NCBI GenBank assembly: GCA_017549285.1
Contig: JAFYVE010000053.1
Location: 62,001 to 126,000 of the forward strand
Reading direction: 5' to 3'
Origin: Clostridia bacterium
Lineage (GTDB): Bacteria > Bacillota > Clostridia > Oscillospirales > Acutalibacteraceae
DNA: 64,000 nucleotides
A program made the position numbers and the translations under genes. Position 1 is the stretch's first letter, and every line of letters begins with the position of its first letter. The notes beneath the pieces were generated by a model that made no database searches, had not been told where the DNA came from, and saw only the letters and a program-made list of their open reading frames with translations. Shown one piece after another: positions 34,960 through 42,702 of the stretch.

Positions 34960-36204
34960 ATGACAGATTTTAAACGTACTCGGAATGCCTGTTATTTCAC
35001 TAATGTAATAATGGCTTCGATTTTCACTCTGCCGCCTCTTCTTTTTGTAACTTTCCGTGAAACATACGGTATTTCATACACTTTGCTCGGAACTCTTGTT
35101 CTGATAAATTTCACCACACAGCTTCTTATTGACCTGATTTTTACATTTTTTACTAAGTATTTCAATATAAAAATAACACTCAGGGTGATGCCCTTGCTTA
35201 CAAGCATAGGTATGTTTATTTATGCTTTTGTGCCTATGATGTTTCCTGATTATGCCTATGCCGGACTTGTTGTCGGCACCGTTGTATTCTCAGTTTCCGC
35301 AGGACTCAGTGAAGTGCTTATAAGCCCTGTTGTGGCTGCAATTCCCTCCGACAATCCCGACCGTGATATGAGCCGTCTTCATTCTCTTTATGCTTACGGC
35401 GTTGTGATTGTGGTTATTGTCAGCACGTTATTCCTTCGTGTTTTCGGTACTGAAAACTGGATGTATCTTACATTCTTCTGGGCATTTATGCCTCTTATTT
35501 CTTTTGTTCTTTACTGCACATCTCCTTTGCCTGATGTGAATATGAATAATGATTCAAAAGACGGCAAAAAGAAAAAACACAAGGGTATGTTCCTTTGCGT
35601 TATGTGTATTTTTCTCGGTTCAGCTGCTGAAAATTCAATGACAAACTGGATTTCCAGCTATATGGAAAATGCGCTGAATATTCCCAAAGTCGTAGGTGAC
35701 GTTGCGGGTATGGCATTGTTCGGAATTCTTTTAGGACTCGGCAGAACGCTTTATGCAAAGTACGGCAAAAATATCTCGAATGTATTGCTTGTCAGTATGA
35801 TATGTGCTGCTGCCTGTTATCTTGTTTCAGGTCTTTCACAGAATGTTATCATATCAATGATTGCGTGTGTTTTTACGGGACTCTGCACAGCTATGCTCTG
35901 GCCGGGTACCCTCATTCTTATGGAAGAAAAATTTCCGAATCCGGGTGTTGCCGCATATGCACTTATGGCGGCAGGCGGTGACTTCGGTGCATCGGTTGCT
36001 CCTCAGCTTTTAGGTATCGTTGTTGATAAGGTCACCGTCAGTGAATGGGCAATAAATCTCGGAACAACAATATCACTCACTCCTGAACAGATCGGTATGA
36101 AAACGGGTATGCTCGTCGCAGCCCTCTTCCCCCTTACAGGTATTCTTCTGCTCTTGTTTATGATAAAATATTTTAAGAAGAAAGACAAAACGGAAGTCAG
36201 TTGA
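34960..36204 (+). CDS. MFS transporter (paralogue of 22583-23782)
   Basis: A 414-residue protein with about twelve membrane spans. Between the halves is a basic loop (DSKDGKKKKHKGM). Shared features with the other MFS protein are PPLLFVTFRETYGISYTLLG near the start and the sequence LWPGT in the second half. RBS TATGGAGAA precedes ATG 34960. Single-gene unit closed by a terminator. Substrate unknown; the family resembles sugar-transporter-like MFS proteins of gut Clostridia. Confidence 0.87.
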   Translation: MTDFKRTRNACYFTNVIMASIFTLPPLLFVTFRETYGISYTLLGTLVLINFTTQLLIDLIFTFFTKYFNIKITLRVMPLLTSIGMFIYAFVPMMFPDYAYAGLVVGTVVFSVSAGLSEVLISPVVAAIPSDNPDRDMSRLHSLYAYGVVIVVIVSTLFLRVFGTENWMYLTFFWAFMPLISFVLYCTSPLPDVNMNNDSKDGKKKKHKGMFLCVMCIFLGSAAENSMTNWISSYMENALNIPKVVGDVAGMALFGILLGLGRTLYAKYGKNISNVLLVSMICAAACYLVSGLSQNVIISMIACVFTGLCTAMLWPGTLILMEEKFPNPGVAAYALMAAGGDFGASVAPQLLGIVVDKVTVSEWAINLGTTISLTPEQIGMKTGMLVAALFPLTGILLLLFMIKYFKKKDKTEVS

Positions 36205-36218
36205 CTTCCGTTTTTTTA
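36186..36218. terminator. Terminator between MFS gene and kinase gene
   Basis: ACGGAAGTCA-GT-TGACTTCCGT then TTTTTTT. The stem overlaps the MFS stop codon and serves the convergent gene pair. Confidence 0.85.
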
Positions 36219-37775
36219 GTTCTGAAAATTAAAAACAATTCCGTCTTTTGTTTTTTTATGGGAATAACGGTAATTGTGCAGTTGAAAAATCTTTTTGTTC
36301 ACTGGCAGACCCATTCCCGTTGAATTATCTTTACTGTTACGGGCTTTGTCGGCTCTTGCGAAAATGTTCCACATGTCGTCAGAAGGCATTTCGCCGTCAA
36401 AGTCGTTGTAAACGCAGAAAATGAAGCCTCTTGAGTCCTTTCTGAGTGTTACCGTGATGTTCTTTTCTCCCGTTGCATATTTCACCGCATTTGAAAGATA
36501 ATTATCAACGGCAATTGCAATAAGTTCTCTGTTGCAATGTGCCAATACATCGTCTTCGATTTCTGTTTTGATTTCTGCCCCGTTGGACTGAGCAAAATTT
36601 CTGTATTTTGATATTTCTTCTTTCACAATCTGGCTGAGGTTGCATTTCTCCTTCTTTACTTCGGTCAAGTCTGAAATTCTGTTGAAGGTAAGAAGGCTCA
36701 TAACTATTGAGTTCATTCTTACAGCCTCATCATAGACGGATTTTACATATTCACCGTTCTTTTCGGGATTGATGTTGTCAAGTACGCATTCGCATTGATT
36801 CTGAATGACTGCAAGGGGAGTTTTCAGCTCATGTGCCGCCGCTGAAACGAATGCCCGTTTTGAGAGCTCAAGATTTTTCTGTCTGTCATAGAGTTTTGAT
36901 GCAACAGTCAGAATGATTGCGGTGATAATTGCAAACAAAACAGACATAAACTGTGTAAGAACAATGAACATATCAGATGTGATTACTTCGTAAAACGTGT
37001 TGTATTTTGCAAGGAAGAAATACGCATAATCATCTTGTCGTGAAGTCCATTTTATAATTCCCTGACCTGATGTACCGCCTCCTCCTTCGAAATCATCAAA
37101 TCCGAATTCCTCAATTGATCTGTCAAGCTCTTCATTTACGATTTTATAATATTTATGGTCAATGCCCGTTTCTTTTATATCATAAAGATAAAGCCGTATT
37201 GAATGGTTTTTATCATAAACAGTTTCCGTTACTGTTAAATCTGTAAAAGTGAATTTGCGTATATCATTTCTCTGGTCGTCAAGAGTGATTGAAACGGGAT
37301 GATATTTTTCACCGTCGAAATGAAGTTCAATACATACGGGCAGAAGACTTCTGTCGTTTGCTTTCTTTTCAAAACGGACAAATTCTTTTTTTAATTCAGG
37401 TGTCAGATATTCTTCGATTGAAACGTAGTCAAAACCCTCGCTTCTGTTGTCAAAGTCAGTCCACCATATACCGCTTTCAGTTTTGAAAAGCACATTTTTG
37501 TCTTTGTCAATCATTGCAAAAGCAAATGCCGGCTTTACAAAAGTTCCGTATACAGGATTATAGCCGAAAGTGAGATTCCGGTGAAGTTCCGTTGTGTTTT
37601 TTTCTTCTGATTCAAAGAATTCATGCATAAATTCATTTGCTGCAGTTGATGACCAGAAACGGTTCATATCCTGTTCAACATATTCGTCTGCACTCCAGTA
37701 ATTCATAAGTGTAGCACAGCAGAAAAGAACGAAAATTCCTGCAAGAATCATGCATCTCATTTTCCGTTTAGTCAT
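36216..37775 (-). CDS. Sensor histidine kinase
   Basis: A 519-residue kinase with TM1 (CMILAGIFVLFCCATLM), a ~230-residue extracellular sensor domain of unknown type (several charged stretches, no named fold seen), TM2 (LTQFMSVLFAIITAIILTVA), HisKA with AAAHELKTPLAVIQ, and HATPase_c with VDNYLSNAVKYA and STGMGLPV. No clear HAMP separates TM2 from HisKA. It is encoded four bases after its partner regulator. Signal unknown. Confidence 0.92.
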   Translation of the reverse strand: MTKRKMRCMILAGIFVLFCCATLMNYWSADEYVEQDMNRFWSSTAANEFMHEFFESEEKNTTELHRNLTFGYNPVYGTFVKPAFAFAMIDKDKNVLFKTESGIWWTDFDNRSEGFDYVSIEEYLTPELKKEFVRFEKKANDRSLLPVCIELHFDGEKYHPVSITLDDQRNDIRKFTFTDLTVTETVYDKNHSIRLYLYDIKETGIDHKYYKIVNEELDRSIEEFGFDDFEGGGGTSGQGIIKWTSRQDDYAYFFLAKYNTFYEVITSDMFIVLTQFMSVLFAIITAIILTVASKLYDRQKNLELSKRAFVSAAAHELKTPLAVIQNQCECVLDNINPEKNGEYVKSVYDEAVRMNSIVMSLLTFNRISDLTEVKKEKCNLSQIVKEEISKYRNFAQSNGAEIKTEIEDDVLAHCNRELIAIAVDNYLSNAVKYATGEKNITVTLRKDSRGFIFCVYNDFDGEMPSDDMWNIFARADKARNSKDNSTGMGLPVNKKIFQLHNYRYSHKKTKDGIVFNFQN

Positions 37776-37779
37776 ATTT

Positions 37780-38448
37780 TCACTCCTCTCTGAATGAATA
37801 ACCTCCGCCGATAACTGTTTTAATATGCACAGCCTTTTCTCCGAGTGCTTTTCTGAGCTTCTTTATATGCGTGTCAACAACTCTTTCGTCTCCGTCAAAG
37901 TCCCAGCCCCATATTTTTGTGAGAATCTGTTCACGGGTCAGCACAATATCCTTGTTTTCCATAAGCATTGAAAGAAGACTAAACATTTTGTTTGAAAGCT
38001 CAATTTCCGTATTTCCGACCGTTACTTTTTTTCTGCTTTTGTCAAGAGTGATACCGTAAAGTGAAATTTCATTCTGCAATGAATTACCCTTGTACCGTGT
38101 AATCATCACATTGCATTTTTCAGTCAGAACCGACATAGGAAACGGCTTTACTATGTAATCGTCACAGCCGTTTCTGAAACCGTCAAGAATATCCTGCTCT
38201 TCTCCGAGTGCCGAGAGAAAAAGAATGGGTGTGTCTTTTGTTTTTCTTATTTCTTTGCATGCTTCAAGACCGTTCATAACGGGCATCATAACATCAAGAA
38301 TGATAAGGTCAAAGTCTTCTTCCCGTGTCCTGCTGACAGCTTCTTCTCCGTTTGCCGTAAGAGTGACATCAAAGCCCTTTGCCGAAAGATAGTCACGGAA
38401 TGTTTCTCTGATTTTGATTTCATCATCGCAGACGAGTATTTTATACAC
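37780..38448 (-). CDS. OmpR/PhoB-type response regulator
   Basis: A 222-residue regulator with receiver (VCDDEIKIRE, Asp in LIILDVMMPVMNG, Lys in YIVKPFPM) and winged-helix domain (TREQILTKIWGWDFDGD, VDTHIKKLRKALG). I chose the GTG start at 38448: AAAGGAG stands eight bases upstream of it, and that RBS would lie inside the coding part of the alternative ATG at 38466. Partner of the kinase 36216-37775. Confidence 0.93.
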   Translation of the reverse strand: MYKILVCDDEIKIRETFRDYLSAKGFDVTLTANGEEAVSRTREEDFDLIILDVMMPVMNGLEACKEIRKTKDTPILFLSALGEEQDILDGFRNGCDDYIVKPFPMSVLTEKCNVMITRYKGNSLQNEISLYGITLDKSRKKVTVGNTEIELSNKMFSLLSMLMENKDIVLTREQILTKIWGWDFDGDERVVDTHIKKLRKALGEKAVHIKTVIGGGYSFREE

Positions 38449-38545
38449 GGTAATCACTCCTTTCACGGTTATATTATAACACAGATGTGTACTTTGTGTG
38501 TTGAAAATGAAAAAAACTGCATAGAAATTAAAGAGGTGAATTTCT

Positions 38546-39022
38546 ATGAAAAAACAGACAAGGATTTATATAATCTCTGTTGCAGTTTCTCTGGGTGTTG
38601 GGATTCTTTCCGCACTTCTCACAAGAGGAAATATGAATATTTATGAAGAAGTAAGCACTCCGCCCTTGTCACCGCCCTCATTTCTTTTTCCCGTTGTGTG
38701 GACAGTTCTTTATGTTCTTATGGGGATAAGTGCTGCTATGGTGCTTACAACTCATATCTCTCCGCTTGAGAGAAGACGTAAGGCGCTTTATATTTACGGA
38801 GCAAGCCTTTTCTTTAACTTTTTCTGGAGCATCATATTCTTTAATATCAGAGCATTCCTTTTCAGCTTTGTGTGGCTTCTTGTTCTTCTTGCTCTTATAA
38901 TACTTACAATCGTGAAATATTACAAAATTAATAAAACTGCCGCATATCTGCAGATTCCCTATGCCGTATGGGTAACCTTTGCAGGATATCTCAATTTCGG
39001 GATATGGCTTCTGAATAAATAA
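38546..39022 (+). CDS. TspO/MBR-family protein
   Basis: A 158-residue, five-span membrane protein of the TspO (translocator protein/tryptophan-rich sensory protein) family, which binds porphyrins and other ligands. Characteristic are TPPLSPPSFLFPVVWTVLYVLMG (in part) and FNFFWSIIFFN. Family members are involved in stress and tetrapyrrole handling; the exact role here is unknown. RBS AGAGGTG. Transcribed divergently from the two-component system. Confidence 0.92.
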   Translation: MKKQTRIYIISVAVSLGVGILSALLTRGNMNIYEEVSTPPLSPPSFLFPVVWTVLYVLMGISAAMVLTTHISPLERRRKALYIYGASLFFNFFWSIIFFNIRAFLFSFVWLLVLLALIILTIVKYYKINKTAAYLQIPYAVWVTFAGYLNFGIWLLNK

Positions 39023-39048
39023 AAAAAGAAGGGGCTCCTGTGAGCCCC
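39020..39048. terminator. GGGGCTC hairpin after tspO
   Basis: GGGGCTC-CTGT-GAGCCCC (39031-39048). The T-run faces the minus strand (A-run at 39020-39028), so plus-strand termination would be weak. Confidence 0.5.
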
Positions 39049-39162
39049 AACATATTCATAATACCACACTTTTTATAATAAGTCAATATATTTTAGTATC
39101 ACTATATACAAAATCTACGCTTTGAATAAATAAATTTAGTTAACTTTGTACAAAATTACATC

Positions 39163-39191
39163 TTGAAATATAGTTTCTTGTGTGCTATTAT
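39163..39191 (+). promoter_or_regulatory. Promoter of the 39.2-kb transcription unit
   Basis: TTGAAA (39163-39168), exactly 17-base spacer, TATTAT (39186-39191). Confidence 0.7.
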
Positions 39192-39197
39192 ATAGAC

Positions 39198-39541
39198 ACA
39201 GAGAGGTGATACCAATGTACAGGTAAAGCTCCTGAAGGCTTTGGAAAAAACAAAATGACAAAATAAAAACAGTACCGGAGCCGAAAAACAGATGTCTGAG
39301 AAAAAAGGAACAAAAACTAAAAAAAGAGCTTCTCAGTAACAAGGAATAAATTTACAAACAAGAACAAAAAACAAACTTGAAAAAACTTTATCATTAAAAG
39401 TTCCTGAAAAAGACATCAAAAAATCTACAGAAAGAGCAGGTACACAAAATGATGCTCGATACAAAGAATGATCAGAAATAACCCTCAACTGCAGGAAAGA
39501 GAAAAAGCAGTTGAGGGTTATTTCTTTTTTATTTTTCTTTT
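39198..39541 (+). ncRNA. Candidate ~340-nt structured RNA, or a decayed small gene
   Basis: A free-standing transcription unit: promoter at 39163-39191 and a 17-base perfect terminator stem (39476-39492 with 39507-39523) followed by a long T-rich run. There is no intact reading frame on the sense strand. An RBS-like GAGAGGTG precedes ATG-TAC-AGG-TAA (39215-39226), a three-codon frame. Internal stems are CTGAGAA/TTCTCAG (near 39295-39337), AACTTT/AAAGTT (near 39384-39402) and CAGA-TG-TCTG. The rest is A-rich and single-stranded in character. It does not show the hallmarks of tmRNA, RNase P RNA, SRP RNA, 6S RNA or a known riboswitch that I could recognise. The alternative is a gene for a Lys-rich protein broken by several stops. 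Confidence 0.45.
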
Positions 39542-39548
39542 GCAGCAT

Positions 39549-39576
39549 TGTAATTTTTGTTATTTTAGTTTATAAT
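39549..39576 (+). promoter_or_regulatory. Promoter of the secreted LCAT-like gene
   Basis: TTGTAA (39549-39554), 16-base spacer, TATAAT (39571-39576); RBS AAGGAG is at 39595-39600. Confidence 0.6.
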
Positions 39577-39609
39577 AAGTTAACTCTGCTTTTTAAGGAG
39601 CGATTATAA

Positions 39610-41478
39610 ATGAAAAAAACAACAAAGGCGATTATAAGTTTTGTTCTGTCAATGCTTATTGCATTCTCTTCGATGAGTGTTATCGGTGTATTTGCCGCTG
39701 ATGAATGCGATTGCGGACACACACCTATGGTTATGGTGTCAGGCTTCGGTGCAACAACTCTTATAAAAGTAAATGATGATGGTACCGAGGAGGTTGCCTT
39801 CCCGTTTGATGCAAACTGCGTTACGGGTGCTGTAACACGTAATATCGGCAAATTCAATAAGGAAGCTCCGCTTGATTTTGTAAAGGCACTTCTTGTTGAT
39901 CTGATTGATCCTATCAGAATGAATCCGGACGGAACATCATATTACAATCTGCGTCCCGTATATGAAACAGTTGAAGACACCTGTCTTGCAGGGTTTAAAA
40001 AGAATGATGCACTCAAGTATGTTCCCTACACAGGTTCTGATTTCCTTGATATGGAACGTATCGGCAAAAAAATCGGTGACGATCACGTTTTTAACTTTAT
40101 GTATGACTGGCGTCTTTCAGGTGATATGCTTGCCGACCTCTTTGACGAATATATTGAAGATGTTCTTGAATACACAGGTCACGACAGAGTTGATATCTAC
40201 TGTCTGAGTCAGGGCAGTGTTCCTGTTGCGCAGTATCTTTATAAATACTCTGAAAAAGCTCAGGTTGAAGATCTCGTTTTTGATAACCCCATTGTTGAAG
40301 GCTCAAACTTTGTTTCAGACCTTCTTGCTCCCAAAGATGAAGTTATAAAACTTGATTTTGAAAGTATTCTTGACCTTCTTGAAGGTATTCTTCACATTGA
40401 AACAGATATTTCGGAAATTATTGCTGTTCTAGGCATGATTCCTTCTGATTTTGATATTCACGGTGTAATTGACTATGCGGCAAAAGATCTTATTTACCCC
40501 ATAGCAAAGGATTCACCTGCTTATATCGAAATGATTATCCCCGAAGAGTATGACAGAGTCGTTGCAGACTACTTCTCAAACCCCGGCAACGAAAAACTTC
40601 TTGCCGAAGCTGATAAAGTCAGAAAAGGCTATATGGCTGACGTAAAGGGTACATTTGAAAAAGCTGCCGAAAACGGCATTGAAGTTTCAATTATTTCTCA
40701 CACAGGTATTGACCTTGTAACAGCAACAAAGACACTTTCAGACGGTATCGTTGACCTTTCAACATCTTGCGGTGCTTACTGTTCACCCGATGGAACACCT
40801 TTCCCTTCTGATTATATTCAGAAGGTTGATAACGGCAAAAACTGCATTTCACCCGACAGAACAGTTGACCTTTCCTGCGGCTATATTCCTGAAAGAACAT
40901 GGATTATTGACGGTCTCTGGCACGGTATGATTGAATGGGCTCCCAATTCACTCGGACTCCTTGAAACACTCTTCTATACAGACACACTCAAGGATGCGTG
41001 GAGCAGTGCAAAGTATCCTCAGTTTATGCAGAGTAACGACAGCAACAGCGACTTATATATGTATTTCACATCAACAAACAGCTTATATGAAGTTGTGAAC
41101 GGCAAAGGTCAGCTCGTTATTGAAAATGTTTCAAAAGAGAATACAATGCTCGTTGAAAACGTTGAAATCAGAGGCGTGAACGGTAAAACAGATATTCCTG
41201 TTCCCGTAAACCTTGCACCCGGTGAAAAGTTTACCGTAACAGTCAACACCAAGGCAACAGGTTTCGGTGAAATCTTTATCACTTACATCGAAAGTGATAA
41301 CTACATCAAGACAAAAACAAAGACAGAAGCTTTCAGCGTAACAGATAATTACAGTGGTCAGCTTGCAGATGTAAAAGTTGAAACTGTTGCAGAAAACGGC
41401 ATCTTTGCTCTTGTTATGAAGATTATTCTTATTATTATCAATCTTTTCAGAAACAGCCTTTTCGGACAGGCTGTATAA
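39610..41478 (+). CDS. Secreted LCAT-like alpha/beta hydrolase with hydrophobic C-terminal tail
   Basis: A 622-residue exported protein. Signal peptide is residues ~1-30 (ISFVLSMLIAFSSMSVIGVF...). The mature part opens with HTPMVMVSGFGATTL, has the nucleophile elbow YCLSQGSVPVA (Ser200), an acid in LSDGIVDLSTS and a His in GLWHGMIEW: the S-D-H order of LCAT-like enzymes. The last ~25 residues (FALVMKIILIIINLFRNSLF...) form a strongly hydrophobic helix after a beta-rich region. It is a paralogue of the cytosolic 2290-3600 protein. Action on extracellular lipids or esters is inferred. Confidence 0.8.
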   Translation: MKKTTKAIISFVLSMLIAFSSMSVIGVFAADECDCGHTPMVMVSGFGATTLIKVNDDGTEEVAFPFDANCVTGAVTRNIGKFNKEAPLDFVKALLVDLIDPIRMNPDGTSYYNLRPVYETVEDTCLAGFKKNDALKYVPYTGSDFLDMERIGKKIGDDHVFNFMYDWRLSGDMLADLFDEYIEDVLEYTGHDRVDIYCLSQGSVPVAQYLYKYSEKAQVEDLVFDNPIVEGSNFVSDLLAPKDEVIKLDFESILDLLEGILHIETDISEIIAVLGMIPSDFDIHGVIDYAAKDLIYPIAKDSPAYIEMIIPEEYDRVVADYFSNPGNEKLLAEADKVRKGYMADVKGTFEKAAENGIEVSIISHTGIDLVTATKTLSDGIVDLSTSCGAYCSPDGTPFPSDYIQKVDNGKNCISPDRTVDLSCGYIPERTWIIDGLWHGMIEWAPNSLGLLETLFYTDTLKDAWSSAKYPQFMQSNDSNSDLYMYFTSTNSLYEVVNGKGQLVIENVSKENTMLVENVEIRGVNGKTDIPVPVNLAPGEKFTVTVNTKATGFGEIFITYIESDNYIKTKTKTEAFSVTDNYSGQLADVKVETVAENGIFALVMKIILIIINLFRNSLFGQAV

Positions 41479-41482
41479 TATG

Positions 41483-41518
41483 AAAAAAAACCGATTCGTG
41501 TGAATCGGTTTTTTTTTA
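41483..41518. terminator. Bidirectional terminator
   Basis: AAAAACCGATTC-GTGT-GAATCGGTTTTTTTT between the convergent LCAT-like and esterase genes. Confidence 0.88.
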
Positions 41519-41526
41519 TGCCTTAC

Positions 41527-42600
41527 TTATTTCATAAAACCAAACATCATATCAATAATCTTTTTGAAGAAATCCATAACTGTTCTGAAGAACTCGACAA
41601 TTGTGTCGATTGAAAAGAGGTTGTGTGTTTCTTCTGTTACTGTGATGTTGCCTGAATCTTTTGCGGGTGTGCCGTCAAAGTCTGAACTGAACTGTGAAAG
41701 CCACGAAATCATTCCTTCGGGATATGTAAGAACAACAGTTTCGTTCAAACCGTTAATAGTTGACATTTCAGGATAATCACCGTTTTCAGCAGAAAACATA
41801 TCGTTGTTTACTGCAAACCATGCGTGGTGACCGCTTGAAGTGTTTGTTCCGTCAGCATATTTTACTTTGTTGAGTGTTGAAAGACGGCAGTCAGCCTTTA
41901 CGTTGCTGTTTTCAACAATCTTTTCCCATGTGGGAATAATTGATGTCTGATAGTTGATAAGAGGATCTGTTTTGCCGGATGTGAGCCATACGGGAATGTC
42001 AGCAATAAGTGCTGTCTGCTCAGCTGTGGGAGCCCATGCGGGGCAGATTGGGAATATAGCAGCGAACATATCAGGGTATGCAACAGCCATTTTGAGAGTC
42101 ATCTTACCGCCCATTGAGTAACCGCCGATATAGATTCTTGAAAGGTCGATATTGTCTGCATTCTTTGCAATGAAATCGTCAATAGCTGCTCTTAAGGGAT
42201 AGATTGTTGTGTCATCCCAGAAAACAAGTTTTTCTTCGGGTGAACGTGCAGCAAGAATGAATGCGCCTTCCGTACCTGCAAATCTTGCCTGATATTCGTC
42301 TGATGCCCAGAAAGCAACGTTGCTTTTTTCAACCTGTCTGCCTTCTTCCGAACCGTCGCCCATGCCGTGAAGCCAAACAACGAGAGGATACTTTGTTGTG
42401 TCGTCAGCCTTTACGGGTGAGAAATAACGGTAGTCGATTGTGTAAGTATCGGTTTCAGGGCCTTTCCCCTTTTCAAAAGCAGCCTGTAATGTTTCAAGAC
42501 CTGCCGAAAGGGGGAGTTCTGCATCTGTTGCAAAAACTGAAACTGTACCTGTTGTGCAGATCATAAGAAATGCAAGAATAACAGAAATTATTTTTTTCAT
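41527..42600 (-). CDS. Secreted alpha/beta-hydrolase esterase with amphipathic C-terminal tail
   Basis: A 357-residue exported esterase of the phospholipase/carboxylesterase or PHB-depolymerase-like type. Signal peptide ~1-25 (IISVILAFLMICTTGTVSVFA). Catalytic features are VVWLHGMGDG (oxyanion), GGYSMGGKM (Ser), SGKTDPLINY (Asp) and GHHAWF (His). Cleavage of ester-linked acetyl, feruloyl or similar groups on plant glycans is plausible. The final ~28 residues (SIDTIVEFFRTVMDFFKKII... ) are an amphipathic helix not needed for the fold. RBS CGGAGG precedes the start. Confidence 0.83.
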   Translation of the reverse strand: MKKIISVILAFLMICTTGTVSVFATDAELPLSAGLETLQAAFEKGKGPETDTYTIDYRYFSPVKADDTTKYPLVVWLHGMGDGSEEGRQVEKSNVAFWASDEYQARFAGTEGAFILAARSPEEKLVFWDDTTIYPLRAAIDDFIAKNADNIDLSRIYIGGYSMGGKMTLKMAVAYPDMFAAIFPICPAWAPTAEQTALIADIPVWLTSGKTDPLINYQTSIIPTWEKIVENSNVKADCRLSTLNKVKYADGTNTSSGHHAWFAVNNDMFSAENGDYPEMSTINGLNETVVLTYPEGMISWLSQFSSDFDGTPAKDSGNITVTEETHNLFSIDTIVEFFRTVMDFFKKIIDMMFGFMK

Positions 42601-42702
42601 TTTAAAACCTCCGTAATTTAGTTTAATTTAAGTATAAAACTAAATTATTAATAAATTTTATTCTTTCTGAGAATAAAAAATTAATATAAAATAAATTAAT
42701 TC

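Noticed and set aside
39136-39548. Minus-strand frames rich in Phe/Leu in the 39.2-kb region
   Set aside because: They are antisense to an A-rich transcript, which makes Phe/Leu-rich frames by composition; no RBS.
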